Shown: positions 44,722-56,525 of the stretch, in pieces
Numbering within the stretch: the first letter of the stretch is position 1
Layout of the letters: each line of letters begins with the position of its first letter
Assembly: GCA_026874595.1 (NCBI GenBank)
Contig: CM049307.1
Location: 92,292,330-92,356,329, forward strand
Source: Sipunculus nudus
Taxonomy: Eukaryota > Annelida > Sipuncula > Golfingiida > Sipunculidae
Length of the DNA: 64,000 bases
Direction: 5' to 3'
Made by a program: the position numbers and the translations under genes
The notes under the pieces: model-generated
Told to the model about the DNA's origin: nothing
The model's database searches: none
The model's input: only the letters and a program-made list of their open reading frames with translations

Positions 44722-45296
44722 GGGTGCCTTTCCATATATGCGGGCCCCCGCAGGTGACCCGCGCGGGTCCCGCACGGTTGAAATCCAACAAGTGTGTTAT
44801 AACTGTCGCCTTTCCATACGTGCGGGCACCCGCGCGGGACCCGCATGCGGATCCAGCAATGTTGGATTTCTGCGGGGGCCCGCATGCGGATGCTACATGT
44901 ATATATCAGTAGCAGGCATGTGTGCTTGTATTTGAAAAGAAAAAGGAGCTGATAGAGCTTATTTAATTGCATTAAAAAAATATACGACCATTCTTCATTG
45001 AGATACGGCCCGGGACTAGCTCTAGTTAGAGTGTGACAGGAAATAGCTACCATTTAAGCCTGGCTGGTGAGATACGATATTAATCCGCTCCAATCTGCCT
45101 CATCAGTTAGTATAAATGTTTACACTGAATAGTTTCTTAAGATATTACACTAAAATTTTAGAAATTATGATTATAAGTGCATGCGTTTATCCAAACTAAT
45201 GGGTCACCCGCATGCGGGGACCCGCACATATGGAAAGGGACTCTTCGCATGCGGGGACCCGCGCGGGTGAAAATCCGCATGTATGGAAAGGCACCC
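44722..45296. mobile_element. PIF/Harbinger-like MITE, 575 bp
   Basis: Terminal inverted repeats GGGTGCCTTTCCATATATGC / GCATGTATGGAAAGGCACCC, flanked by TAA on both sides (44719-44721 and 45297-45299). Subterminal regions are packed with GC-rich palindromic words (CCCGCGCGGGT, CCCGCATGCGG), and an internal third copy of the terminus lies at about 44806-44830. A 3-bp TAA target and GGG ends fit the PIF/Harbinger superfamily. The paralogous segment keeps the unfilled site at 47813-47827. Confidence 0.75.
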
Positions 45297-45852
45297 TAAG
45301 TTATAAAAAGGTATTTAATTTTACATGGATGTACAATTTTACTTTAGTATAAACAAAGAGTCCAAGACTTAAGTGACTTCAATAAAGTCAGGCCCTATGA
45401 CAATTGACAAGTGGTAACGTTTTCAGTACCTTGTATTTATTCGTATACAGGAAGATTGATTCCCATGGCGAATTGACAGATTATGACACTTCCTAAAGTA
45501 CACACTAATATCTAATCAATATATAATCCTTATTATATATATGTATACAACCTGTAATTATGTTTAAGGGTACACAATTGGTACATGACTGTGAAAAAAA
45601 GTATAAAAACCTTAAAATGTACTGTTACTAGTTTTTCGTTTATCAACTGGATACAAGTTAGTGATAATAGAAATGTGCGTCTATATCTTATTATTGGCAA
45701 TATTGCCACATAAATCCAAACATTTGTTCTGTTGGAAAATATATTTGAAAAAAAAATATAGGTAATATAATATAGGAAGTAAAGGTAAACATTACTATTT
45801 TTCATACAACAGATTAACTTTATATCGAATAAATCAATATTATATATAAATA

Positions 45853-45856
<4 letters not shown>

Positions 45857-45905
<49 letters not shown>
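45857..45905. repeat. (TA)n microsatellite
   Basis: TA run within copy 1 of the segmental duplication; absent from copy 2. Confidence 0.95.
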
Positions 45906-45908
<3 letters not shown>

Positions 45909-46620
45909 GTGCCTGTACCGGGATGACACTTGAAACCGACCGCCAGTTGCAACATGCAGTACCCATAATGGTTTGATATTAAAAAAAAATCACTATGCAT
46001 AGGTATTCTCGTCATTATTCAGTAAAATTGAACTCCTGGACCAATTAAATTTAAGAAACATTCAAATTATACACATCTTTTTACATACCCACTACCAATA
46101 ACTCACATGCAGTATATATAAAATTATTAACCCATAAAGTTTGGACGTTATTTCTGAAATAACCGATATATATTCCAATATTCAATTCATCTAGTGTAAA
46201 ACATTGATTATAACGCAAAAAAAAATCGCTTATAAAATGCCACTATTATGAAATATTGACAGAGCATTTATACTGCAATTAATTATATGTGCGCATACGT
46301 GAAATGAAAGGATTACAAAAACGTAATCCCCCCCCCCCCCCAATAAAAAAAAAATCATGGAAGATGCACAAGAAAAATAACTATACGACACAGAAATTAT
46401 GTCAACAAGACAATTCAAGACGCCAAATAGTCAAGAAGAAAGACCAAACGAAGCCAAGGAAAAGCGAGTAAAATAACCTCGACTATTCTGCTAGTAGTCC
46501 ATAGTAACGCAGCGGCCATATTTTTATATTAGAAACAAGTAAAAGAGCGAAAAAAAAACCTACGGACGAGAACAGCAAAATCCAAAAAATGGACACCTGA
46601 ACAATAGCAAAACTAGTAGC

Positions 46621-47214
46621 AGCACTTACTGGTGCAGCACATGCCCGTTCGGGAAAGGAAGGCTCGAGCCACGTGGGTATAAAGAAAAAAAATCTCGTGG
46701 CAGTGACCTTACTGCTACATTACTGCAGTCTATGTGGTTTCAAGGGTCAGGTACAACAAGAGGTAGATAGTAACTGCAGCAGCAACACCCTGGATGCCCT
46801 GAAGCAGTGCACAACCCTTCCCCATATCAGGTGAAATTCGGCACAGGATGTGATGCGGATATGCAACCAGTCCGAGATATAAAGAAGACGATAATATTAG
46901 ACCGCAATGAAAACTGAAACTTGTGCAGTGAACAAGTGTCAACATCCCGTACAAAATTTTAATGGGTCAATATAATAAGAATAATTCGAAACAGCACATT
47001 TCATGGTAATGTAGAAGGTACATAAAAATAATCGATTGATAATCGATCATCGGTCGTTTTTCTTTTTTCACTCATCGATCATGATTTTACAACCAATCTC
47101 TACATCTAACAGTTGGCTAATTTCTAGCGTTTCAAACACACCGCAGCTGAGCTGTGTCCATCGTTTTGTCTCACGGAGTTCATGTCCCCCTGCTCCTCAC
47201 CTCTCTCCAGCTCT
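46621..47214. other. Spacer between the two duplicated segments
   Basis: Not shared with the end of copy 2. A minus-strand frame (46730-46954, open back to about 46966) encodes a hydrophobic peptide with a Leu/Ile/Ala-rich C-terminal half. No family recognised. Confidence 0.4.
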
Positions 47215-48800
47215 ATAACATTTTCTTCTTGCAGTTTCATGAATTCGACAAACATGAAAATATAAAACAATTGACAAAAATAAATCAATCGGTTAAGATT
47301 TTTTGGACATTTTAAAATAATTATAATGTAATACAGTAAAATCTTACATCGCGACCTATTCAAATTAACGTCCATGCACAGCTTCACGGTTCAAAATTCT
47401 GTTTTTATTCTTTATATAAGACCTCGTTTAGACGACCTCTTAGTTTAGGTCCCATTGGTGATCTTTATTTCGAAGTATTACTGTATATGTGAGATGGTAA
47501 TGCTGATATAAACGGAATCAAACTTTCATTACTATAATAATACTGATTCTGCGTAGCCTTCAATACAAAACGGCTAAAGGAAGAAGACCTAAAACCGGAG
47601 TATTTCATGACGCAAAAAAAAAAAAAAAAATGACTAGAAAACATTGAACGAACCCTTGTATACAAAGTTTACGTTTTGGAGAACATATTACCTCTCACAG
47701 AACATTCCAGTCGGTCTTCTAAAAGTTAAAGATGGGTTCCGCGTATTCCCCCGAAAAGAAGGTACACAATTACAATACCATAGCGAAACCAACCGTTAAT
47801 ATACTTGCTAGTTAGTATACTCAGTTATATGACGGTATGTACATGTATAGTTTACACGTGTAAGTATCGACCAAGACTGAAGCGACTACATCAATGTCAG
47901 GTCCCATAACAAGTGGTTAACCTGTAGCTTAATGGATTTTTTTTCCCCATTGTTTTTCCTTACGTATATTTCATGACCTTGTATTTATTCGTATATAGGA
48001 AGATTGAATTTCGTGGCAAATAAGACAGATTAGGACCAATATTAATTCAATGTATAACCCTTATTTAATAAACGAATACACCCCCGGTATTATGTAAAGT
48101 ATATGATTGTGTAAAAGTCAGTACACAAAGCTTTCACTTTACTTGTACAAGTTTTACGTTTAATATGTCCACTTGTTACAATATATGTGGGAGTGGGGAC
48201 TAATAATGATACACTATAACCAACAATTAGACATGTTTTATTCAGACTGTTAACTACGACTTCAACATTTCACTTTATCAGAGTTATGGAACTACTTGTT
48301 CATTGCAAATTTACACAATCGCTATACCGGTCCAGGTGGCCCTCGTGCCGGTCCTATCTTCGAAAGGCAAACGTCTTTCAAAGGCTAACGCCACTATTTT
48401 TCATACTGTATATTAGCTTTATATATTGTAAGAGCATGTACACTGCACTCAATCATATGTGCGCATGCGTGAAATGAGAGGACCACAAAACGTCATCCCC
48501 CCCCCCCCCCAAAAAAAAACTAGGTTCACCATGAAAGAAACGCAGGAAAAATAACAATACGACACAGAAATTATGTCAACCAGACAATTCAAGACGTCAA
48601 ATAGTCAAAATGAAAGTCGAAACGAAATAAAGGAAAAGTGGGCAAAATAATCTCAACTATTTGGCTAGGTCCATAGTAACGCAGCGATCATATTGCAATA
48701 TTATAAAAGAGCAATGACCCAATAAAAAACCTACTACGGACCAGAACAGCAAAGTCCAAAATGGACACCTCAACAATCGTAAAACAATTAGTGGCAGCAC
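47215..48800 (+). repeat. Old segmental duplication, copy 2
   Basis: Diverged partner of 44140-46620 in the same order and orientation, with its own C run (48496-48511). It retains the empty MITE insertion site. Confidence 0.75.
47334..47483. mobile_element. pogo/Tc1-like MITE, copy in the second segment
   Basis: Diverged copy of 44255-44389 with CAGTAAAAT and ATTACTG ends and flanking TA. Its presence in both segments shows it predates the duplication. Confidence 0.55.
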
Positions 48801-48859
48801 TTTTGAATTAAAAAACACAAGAGTGCTTTGACAAGTGTTCATTAACGCCGCTTTGAACA

Positions 48860-49018
48860 GAAATTAAAGAATTAAGGACTGAAATCAAAGATCTCAAAGA
48901 AACTGTTCATGAATATGAACTTGAAATCGAAAAACACAGCTACAAAATATGGAGCGACACTTATCAAGAAAATGCGAAATTAAAACAAAACGGGGAAAAA
49001 ATAGAACAACATAATTAA
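48860..49018 (+). pseudogene. Coiled-coil-coding relic
   Basis: An open stretch of about 52 codons, very rich in Glu/Lys/Leu with heptad-like spacing (EIKELRTEIKDLKETVHEYE...), runs to TAA. It has no start codon and a TGA lies just upstream. It could be an exon of an unrecognised gene or a degraded transposon protein. Confidence 0.3.
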
Positions 49019-49315
49019 ATGCAGAAATATAATTATAGAAGGGATTAACAAACTACAAAAGAAAATACAACTAAATTAGTCGTGGAAACACAAAACTAAA
49101 AAAAAAACCTTGGATGAAAAAGAGAATGCTAATTTCATGCGAATCGGAAAACACAGAGAAAAAAAAAACTGAAAGAAATACTGGTTACCTTAAAAAAAAG
49201 AAAATCAAGTACGTTATCTATCGTGAAAAAAAAGAACATCACAACAACAACAACAGAAATAAATAAAAATGATTCAAGAAATTTATGTCCTTGCATTCGT
49301 TTTCGTATCCCGGAG

Positions 49316-49705
49316 ATTTTAAAGTCTGTGCCGACTAAGTAGAAATAGTTTTAACCATGCAAAAAAAATGGCAGCACCTGGCAGTTACCGCAAAAAAATT
49401 CAAGCATTTTGTCCACCGCGAGCGACACCTGTTGGTGAATAGTGAAACTAAATGTGTTGATTCATCATGTCAAAAATGAAATATCATATTGTGTTATTAT
49501 CTTGTGAGACATACACTCTAAAACCAATCTCATCAAAGTTAACCATGAGAGCAATCACTGACCTAAATTTGAATGAAATCAGATAATATTTAGGAGAGTT
49601 ATCGCAAGGAAACGAAAACCTGACGGACGGACAGACAGACAGAGGGACAGACAGGCAAACCCAAATCAATGTCCCCCATTCCTTAAAGGAAGCGGAGGGC
49701 AATAT
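49316..49705 (+). repeat. Dispersed hairpin-ended repeat, copy 2
   Basis: Partner of 38545-38953. It has the same blocks, a longer (GACA)n tract and the 3' hairpin GTCCCCCATTCC...GGAAGCGGAGGGC at 49671-49700. Confidence 0.7.
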
Positions 49706-49750
49706 ATGTAACTCCGAGGATTTAACAAAACAAACAGATGAAATATTTGA

Positions 49751-50086
49751 ATGCAGGATAATAAAGAAAAACAATTTGATAAAATCAGCATGGACATACA
49801 AAGTGAACTGTATGTTAAAGATGACAGCAGTTCGGCCACACTTATCGAAGACCTGAACTATTTGAAACAATTTAACGAATTCCTCGCCTTATCCGAAGAT
49901 GGCTCCAAACGACGATTCTCTCCCATTATGACAACAAAAAAAGAACAATTACGGTCAAGGATCAAGGCCGTAAACACAAGTCAATTGATAGGTGTCGCCA
50001 CACACGCAAGTGGCACTACACTCGAAAACCCTCGCATCATCCTCGAGTGCTATCGGCAAAAAACGATTATAACCCAAGTGTTCTGA
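49751..50086 (+). CDS. Unidentified 111-codon open frame
   Basis: True ATG at 49751, TGA at 50084-50086. The product is hydrophilic and coding-like (IEDLNYLKQFNEFLALSEDG, TTKKEQLRSRIKAVNTSQLI) with no hydrophobic segment. It begins 46 nt after a dispersed repeat and ends just before Helentron-like element B. It may be the remains of an exon or transposon ORF that continues the coiled-coil relic at 48860-49018. No family recognised. Confidence 0.25.
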   Translation: MQDNKEKQFDKISMDIQSELYVKDDSSSATLIEDLNYLKQFNEFLALSEDGSKRRFSPIMTTKKEQLRSRIKAVNTSQLIGVATHASGTTLENPRIILECYRQKTIITQVF

Positions 50087-50579
50087 GTAGCAATTGTTGT
50101 ACACCTAGCGGCCGATAAGGCTATATGACGGATTATGCTTTAAAACAAGTGACCCATGGGTCATGACGCTCAGCTGACTGGGAAGAGATTCACAAAATTT
50201 TATCATCAGAATGGTAGATACCCATTCAACTGAAGCATCAAACAGATTAACCAACAGGCCAAGATTTAGTCTGTATTTATATATCTGAAAAATAGAGAAA
50301 AAATGTGTAAACTTTAAAAACTAGAATACGGGTAGCCGACAAGTGACTATGTTTATCTGCCAAAAACGGAACGGGTGGAACGGGTGAAGTGAGGCATGGA
50401 TTGAAAGGCAAGGGGAAACAGAGTGAGGTATGTTGCATATTAACATGGATGTCTGCAGCCTAAATGTGTATGTAGGTTGTGCAACCTACCACAAATCCAG
50501 AAAGCTGTCCAAGTTGTATACATATGCAAAATTTTAGGCAGAAAAGTCAAACCTCTACAAGGATATGAGTGATTTTAGC

Positions 50580-51750
50580 CCACGGCAGACAAACAGACAG
50601 ACGCTGTGCAAAAATGGTTGCATGTTTTGTATATGATAAAGACCTATGTGAGATCTAAACACAAGCACAATTTTGGCCCAATCGGTCAAATGGTTCCTGA
50701 GATATTAGCTTGGATGTGTGCAGCGTTAACTAGAATGTAGGTGGCGCCACCTGTCATAAAATCAAGAAAGCTATCCAGGATGTATAAACCTGCAAAATTT
50801 TAGGCAGTTATGTCAAACCACTACAGAGAAATGAGTGATTTTAGGCCACGGCAGACAAACAGACAGACGCTGTGCAAAATGTGCAAAAATGGTTGCAGGT
50901 GGCCCCTCCAGTTTTGTGTATGATAAAGACCTATGTGAGATCTATACACATGCAAAATTTTGGCCCAATCGTTCAAACGGTTCCCGAGATATGAGCTTGG
51001 AGGTCTGCAGCATAAACTAGAATAAAGGTGGCGCCACCTGTCATAAAATCAAGAAAGCTATCCAGGATGTATAAAACTGCAAAATTTTAGGCAGATATGT
51101 CAAACCACTGCCAAGATGTGAGTGACTTTATTGCACGGCAGACAAACAGACAGACGCTGTGCAAAAATCGTTGAAGGTGGTGCCACCAGTTTTGCGTATG
51201 ACAAAGAGCTATGTTAGATCTATACACATGCAAAATTTTGGCCCGATCGGTCAAACGGTTCCCGAGATATGAGCTTGGATGTCATCAGCGTGAACGTGAA
51301 TGCAGGTGGTGCCACCTGTCATAAAATCAAGAAAGCTATCCAGGATGTATACAACTGCAAAATTTTAGGCAGATATGTCAAACCACTGCCGAGATATGAG
51401 TGACATTATCGCACGGCAGACAAACAGACAGACGTTGTGCAAATATGGTTGCAGGTGGCGCCACCAGTTTAGCGTATGATAAAGAGCTATGTTAGATCTA
51501 TACACATGCAAAATTTTGGCCCGATCGGTCAAACGGTTCCCGAAATATGAGCTTGGATGTCATCAGCGTGAATGAGAATGTAGGTGGCGCCACCTGTCAT
51601 AAAATCAAGAAAGCTATCCAGGATGTATATGCATGCCGAATTTCAGTTGAATTAGTCAATTCACTGCAGAGATATGAGTGATTTTAACCAAAGGCAGATA
51701 AACAGATGGACACTGTGCAAACATGGTTACAGGTGGCGCCACCATTTTTT
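50580..51750 (+). repeat. Tandem array, ~278-bp period, about four units
   Basis: GGCAGACAAACAGACAGACG recurs at about 50584, 50850, 51138 and 51415, with a diverged fifth at 51693. Each unit has two AGGTGGCGCCACC palindromes, GCAAAATTTTGGCCC and CGGTTCCCGAGATATGAGCT. Confidence 0.85.
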
Positions 51751-51954
51751 GTGTATGTTATAGAGTTATCCAAGGGCTACATTAGTATAAATTTTATTTC
51801 CTGATCAGTCAAACGGTTCCCGAGATATGAGCTTGGAAAGCTCATAAAATCAAATCCCAGAGGAGCTCTCTGGAAACGAACGCCGCCGTGGCGGAGGAAC
51901 CCGGTCAAAAACATAGTATCAACAAAACTTCGTTTTGGCGGGTACAAAAATACA

Positions 51955-54900
51955 GGTGGCTCCACCAGTCTGCAGAAACTAATAAAAACACTTACAAACA
52001 TCAATATCCATGCAAAGAATCACGGTGATCTCCCCATTAGTTGTTCAGATATATCAGCTTTTGTATCAAATTGTCCATTATTCTGAGGGATACTTCGGAG
52101 TCCTATAGCTTGAAGGATATGGGTAACAGAGACCTAATTTTAAGTTTCCACAGGCACTTTTCATGGGCCTCCTTGCATGACAAGAATGAAGATTCTAGGT
52201 CCAGTTGTTGAGATTTGTACCCTGTTGACAGATAACCACATCTTTAAAGGTATAAAAAAAAGAGAAAAAAATCGTAAAAATTTGAAAAAAAATAGAGGTG
52301 GCGCACCCAGTCTGCAGAAACTGATGGAACAGGTCATGATCAATATGTATGCCGAAAATCATGACCATCAGTGTTGTAGTTATTGAGATACTGCAGTTTT
52401 TGTATCAAATTTTCCATTATTCTGGGGGGTAATTTGGAGCCATACAGCTTAAAGAATATGGGTAACAGAGACCTAATTTCAGGTTTTCATGGAGACTTTT
52501 CATGGGTCTCCCTGTGTGTCAAGAATGAAGATTTTAGGTCCAGTTTTAATGATTTGTGCCCTGTTAACAGATGTTCATAACTTTAAAGGTCTCAAAAATA
52601 GAGAAAATATTCGTTAAAAAACACGAACAAATACAGGTGGTGCCACCAGTCTGCAGAAACTGATGAAACACTCCATGATCAATATCCATGAAAACAATTA
52701 TGGTGATCTCTGCATTAGTTGTTCAGCTTTTGTATCAAATTTTCAATTATTCTTAACTGTACTTTGGAGTGCCATAGCTCAAAGGATATGGGTAAAAGAG
52801 ACCTAATTTCAGGTGTCCATGGAGACTTATCATGGGTCTCCCTGTGTGTCAACAATGAAGATTCTAGGTCCAGTCCTTAGGATTTGTACCCTGTTGACAG
52901 ATAACTACATCCTGAAAGGTCTCAAAAATAGAGAAAAAAAAATTGTGAAAATTTGAAAAAATACAGGTGGCACCACCAGTCTGCAGGTACTGATGAAACA
53001 CCTCTTGATCAATATGTATGCCAAAAATCATGACCATCAGTGTTGTAGTTATTGAGATGTTGCAGTTTGTTTTTATCAAATTTTCCATTATTCTGGGGGG
53101 TTATTGGGAGCCCCCCATAGCTCAAGGGATATGGGTAACAGAGACCTTATTTCAGGTTTCCATGGAGACTTTTTATGGACCTCTCAGTGTGTCAAGAATG
53201 AAGATTCTAGGTCCAGTCTTTATGATTTGTGCCCTGTTAACAGCTGATAACATTTTTAAATTCGTAAAAAATCGAAAAATTCAGGTGGCGCCACCAGTCT
53301 GCAGGAAGTGAAGGAACATCTCATGATCAATACGTATGCCAAAAATCATGACCATCAGTCAAGTAGTTAATGAAATATTGAAGTTTTTGTATGAAATTTT
53401 TGACTTTTCTGGGGGGTATTTTGGGGCCCCATAGCTCGAAGGATATGGGTAACAGAGATCTAATTGATGGTTTCAATGGAGACTTTTAATAGGTTTCTCA
53501 GTGTGTCGAGAATGAAGATTCTAGGTCCAGCGGTTACGATTTGTGCCACGTTAACAGATGACAGCATCTTTAAACGTCTCAAAATTGGGGAAAAAATTGT
53601 AAAAAAATCGAAAAATACAGGTGGCGCCACCAGTCTGCAGGAACTTATGGAACATCTCATGATCAATATGTATGCCAAAAATCATGACCATCAGTGTTGT
53701 AGTTATTGAGATATTGAAGTTTTTGTATGAATTTTTTTACTATTCTGGGGGGTACTTTGGGGCCCCATAGCTCAAAGGATATGGGTAACAGAGACCTAAT
53801 TTCTGGTTTCCAAGGAGATTTTTCATGGACCTCTCAGTGTATCAAGAATTAAGATTCTAGGTCTAGGCTTTACGATTTGTGCCTTGTTAACAGATGTTCA
53901 CATTTTTAAAGGTCTCAAAAATAGAGAAAAAAATTTGTAAAAATTCGAAAAATTCAGGTGGCGCCACCAGTCTGCAGGAAGTGATGGAATATCTCATGAT
54001 CAATATGTATGCCGAAAATCATGACCATCAGTCAAGTAGTTAATGAGATATTGAAGTTTTTGTATGACATTTTTTACTATTCTGGGGGGTACTTTGGGGC
54101 CCCATAGCTCCAAGGATATGGGTAACAGAGACCTAATTTCTGGTTTCCAAGGAGATTTTTCATGGACCTCTCAGTGTATCAAGAATTAAGATTCTAGGTC
54201 TAGGCTTTACGATTTGTGCCTTGTTAACAGATGTTCACATTTTAAAGGTCTCAAAAATAGAGAAAAAAATTTGTAAAAAATCGGAAAATACAGGTGGCGC
54301 CACCAGTCTGCAGGAACTTATGGAACATCTCATGATCAATATGTATGCCAAAAATCATGACCATCAGTGTTGTAGTTATTGAGATATTGAAGTTTTTGTA
54401 TGAATTTTTTTAATATTCTGGGGGGTACTTTGGGGCCCCATAGCTCGAAGGATATGGGTAACAGAGACCTAATTTCTGGTTTCCAAGGAGATTTTTCATG
54501 GACCTCTCAGTGTATCAAGAATTAAGATTCTAGGTCTAGGCTTTACGATTTGTGCCTTGTTAACAGATGTTCACATTTTTAAAGGTCTCAAAAATAGAGA
54601 AAAAAATTTGTAAAAATTCGAAAAATTCAGGTGGCGCCACCAGTCTGCAGGAAGTGATGGAATATCTCATGATCAATATGTATGCCGAAAATCATGACCA
54701 TCAGTCAAGTAGTTAATGAGATATTGAAGTTTTTGTATGACATTTTTTACTATTCTGGGGGGTACTTTGGGGCCCCATAGCTCCAAGGATATGGGTAACA
54801 GAGACCTAATTTCTGGTTTCCAAGGAGATTTTTCATGGACCTCTCAGTGTATCAAGAATTAAGATTCTAGGTCTAGGCTTTACGATTTGTGCCTTGTTAA

Positions 54901-55316
54901 CAGATGTTCACATTTTAAAGGTCTCAAAAATAGAGAAAAAAATTTGTAAAAAATCGGAAAATACAGGTGGCGCCACCAGTCTGCAGGAAGTGATGGAATA
55001 TCTCATGATCAATATGTATGCCAAAAATCATGACCATCAGTCAAGTAGTTAATGAGAAATTTTAAGTTTTTGTATGAAATTTTTGACTTTTCTGGGGGGT
55101 ACTTTGGGGCCCCATAGCTCGAAGGATATGGGTGACAGAGACCTAATTTTTGGTTTCCATGGAGATTTTTCATGGACCTCTCAGAATCCCAAGTTACAAG
55201 GTTCTAGGTTCAGCGGTTACGATTTGTGCCTGGTTAACGGACGGACAGACGGACAGACGGACAAAGAGTGATCGCTATAGCTCAGATGACTTTCAGTCAG
55301 CTGAGCTAAAAACACG
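51955..55316 (+). repeat. Tandem array, ~336-bp period, ten units, with a 673-bp higher-order dimer
   Basis: GGTGGCGCCACCAGTCTGCA or variants starts units at 51955, 52297, 52636, 52966, 53284, 53620, 53957, 54293, 54630 and 54966. Units 53620+53957 and 54293+54630 form two almost identical dimers (A-type 'GAACTTATGGAACATCTC', B-type 'GAAGTGATGGAATATCTC'); earlier units are more diverged. Short open frames here are chance products of the repeat. Confidence 0.9.
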
Positions 55317-55605
55317 CAAAGCCCAAGAAAATAATCTTATTACATTTCTTACAATGTATCCACAGAAAACAGCGTGTTCGGAATTCTATCTATATGAATA
55401 CGGCTTGGATTCGCTAAACCAGGTGAAGGGGGCGATTTATTTGATTGGGGATGAGATAAAGAAAATAAACGTGACAGTTTATAACGTTTGAATACTGAAC
55501 CTACAATATAGTTTCACCTCTTTTAAGAACATCCACCAGCTGTTGAAGAGTCGGAGGTTAAGCCAGATTTACGAAGAAGCATCCAGAGAAACATTTACCT
55601 AAACT
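55317..55605. other. Short unique spacer
   Basis: Between the hairpin end of element B and the start of the 4.9-kb duplicated unit; nothing recognised. Confidence 0.5.
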
Positions 55606-55919
55606 AACTTTATTTATTGTATAAAATAATGTAAATAATATCAATTTTAACTATTACCATAAATCTGCACTGCAGCTATTATTATTTTCAATCTCAAAAT
55701 ATTTCTACTTTCCTGTTCCACATAGATCTGTCGCTGTGTGATATCATTATAAATAATGAAACTGGCTCATCAAGAAACGTTCGACGAGTAGCCAACAATA
55801 ATCTTACGAAAATCTTGAATTTTAATTACAGTGAGACAGAGGAGAACACCTGCATACTTAAAAACCCCTAAATCGAGGAATTTAGTTCAATTAACATTAA
55901 AATCAGTGGAGTTTTCTAG

Positions 55920-56443
55920 TGTCACGGTGTCACGGCGTTTTTGAGAATTAGCACAGAATAATAAAAAACATTTTGGGTGTCACCATATCTTTGATATATT
56001 ACTGGTAGTAGTAATCAGAGTATTATTAGTTTTTCCGGGCTTGCTATTAGAAATCTTATATGTATTGACGGTACAGCCAATCAGAACAATACCTGAGCCA
56101 GAACGATATCACGAGTACAAGTAAAAGGGTAATCTTTCAAATGGAAGATTTATTGTACAGCTGAAGATATCTCCTATTTTATAAGAATAAGGTTGTAAAT
56201 ATTTTTTCTAACATTATTCGAACTTTATTCATGGATTGTTATTATTGTATTAGCAACTTGGTGTCTGTGTGGGAAATTAAATAACAATTAAATATTACTT
56301 CTTTTGAAATTTAAATGATTAATAAGGATAATACCTTTAATAAATTACGCCATCCTGACAAACCAAAATAACCTACAGTAACAGTACATATTTCTAGCAG
56401 TGTCCCGGTCTGCGAGTAAAGCCGATGGGTCGGGCTTGCGACA
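55920..56443 (+). mobile_element. Candidate 5' LTR (524 bp), unit 1
   Basis: Begins TGTCACGG (the word is repeated at 55928, so the start could be there) and ends GCGACA, i.e. TGTC...GACA, two bases before a primer-binding site. No second LTR was found within the unit. Confidence 0.45.
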
Positions 56444-56445
56444 AA

Positions 56446-56463
56446 TCGTGTCAGAAGTGGGAT
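56446..56463 (+). other. Retroelement primer-binding site, tRNA-Leu type, unit 1
   Basis: TCGTGTCAGAAGTGGGAT matches 17 of 18 bases of the complement of a metazoan tRNA-Leu 3' end (CCA included). This type of site is common in Ty3-like elements. Confidence 0.6.
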
Positions 56464-56525
56464 AATCTGTTATTAATAATTGGGAACGGTTTTAAATAAT
56501 TAAAAAAAAAAACAAAAAAAAACTC

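Larger units (their letters stand above)
44140..46620 (+). repeat. Old segmental duplication, copy 1
   Basis: Parallels 47215-48800 in order: GAAACATTTTCTTCTT, the CAGTAAAA MITE, TGAACGAACCC, ACCGTTAATAT, TTGTATTTATTCGTATA.AGGAAGATTGA, a C run (46329-46341), GACACAGAAATTATGTCAAC, CCATAGTAACGCAGCG. Copy 1 is longer because of a 575-bp MITE and a (TA)n run (45857-45905). Confidence 0.75.
50146..55316 (+). mobile_element. Helentron/pearl-like element B, 5.2 kb, with two core-repeat arrays
   Basis: Starts AACAAGTGACCCATGGGTCA (containing the 14-bp palindrome TGACCCATGGGTCA), then GCTCAGCTGACT. Ends with (GACGGACA)n and the hairpin at about 55280-55308 (arms AGCTCAGATGACT / AGTCAGCTGAGCT) followed by AAAAA. 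The 5' GCTCAGCTGACT matches the 3' arm in inverse orientation. The interior has no protein-coding frame, only two tandem arrays. The terminal structure matches elements A, C and D, so the boundaries are supported four times. Confidence 0.7.

Noticed and set aside
52161-55491. Short open frames within the 336-bp array
   Set aside because: They recur with the tandem unit in both strands and have no coding signature.
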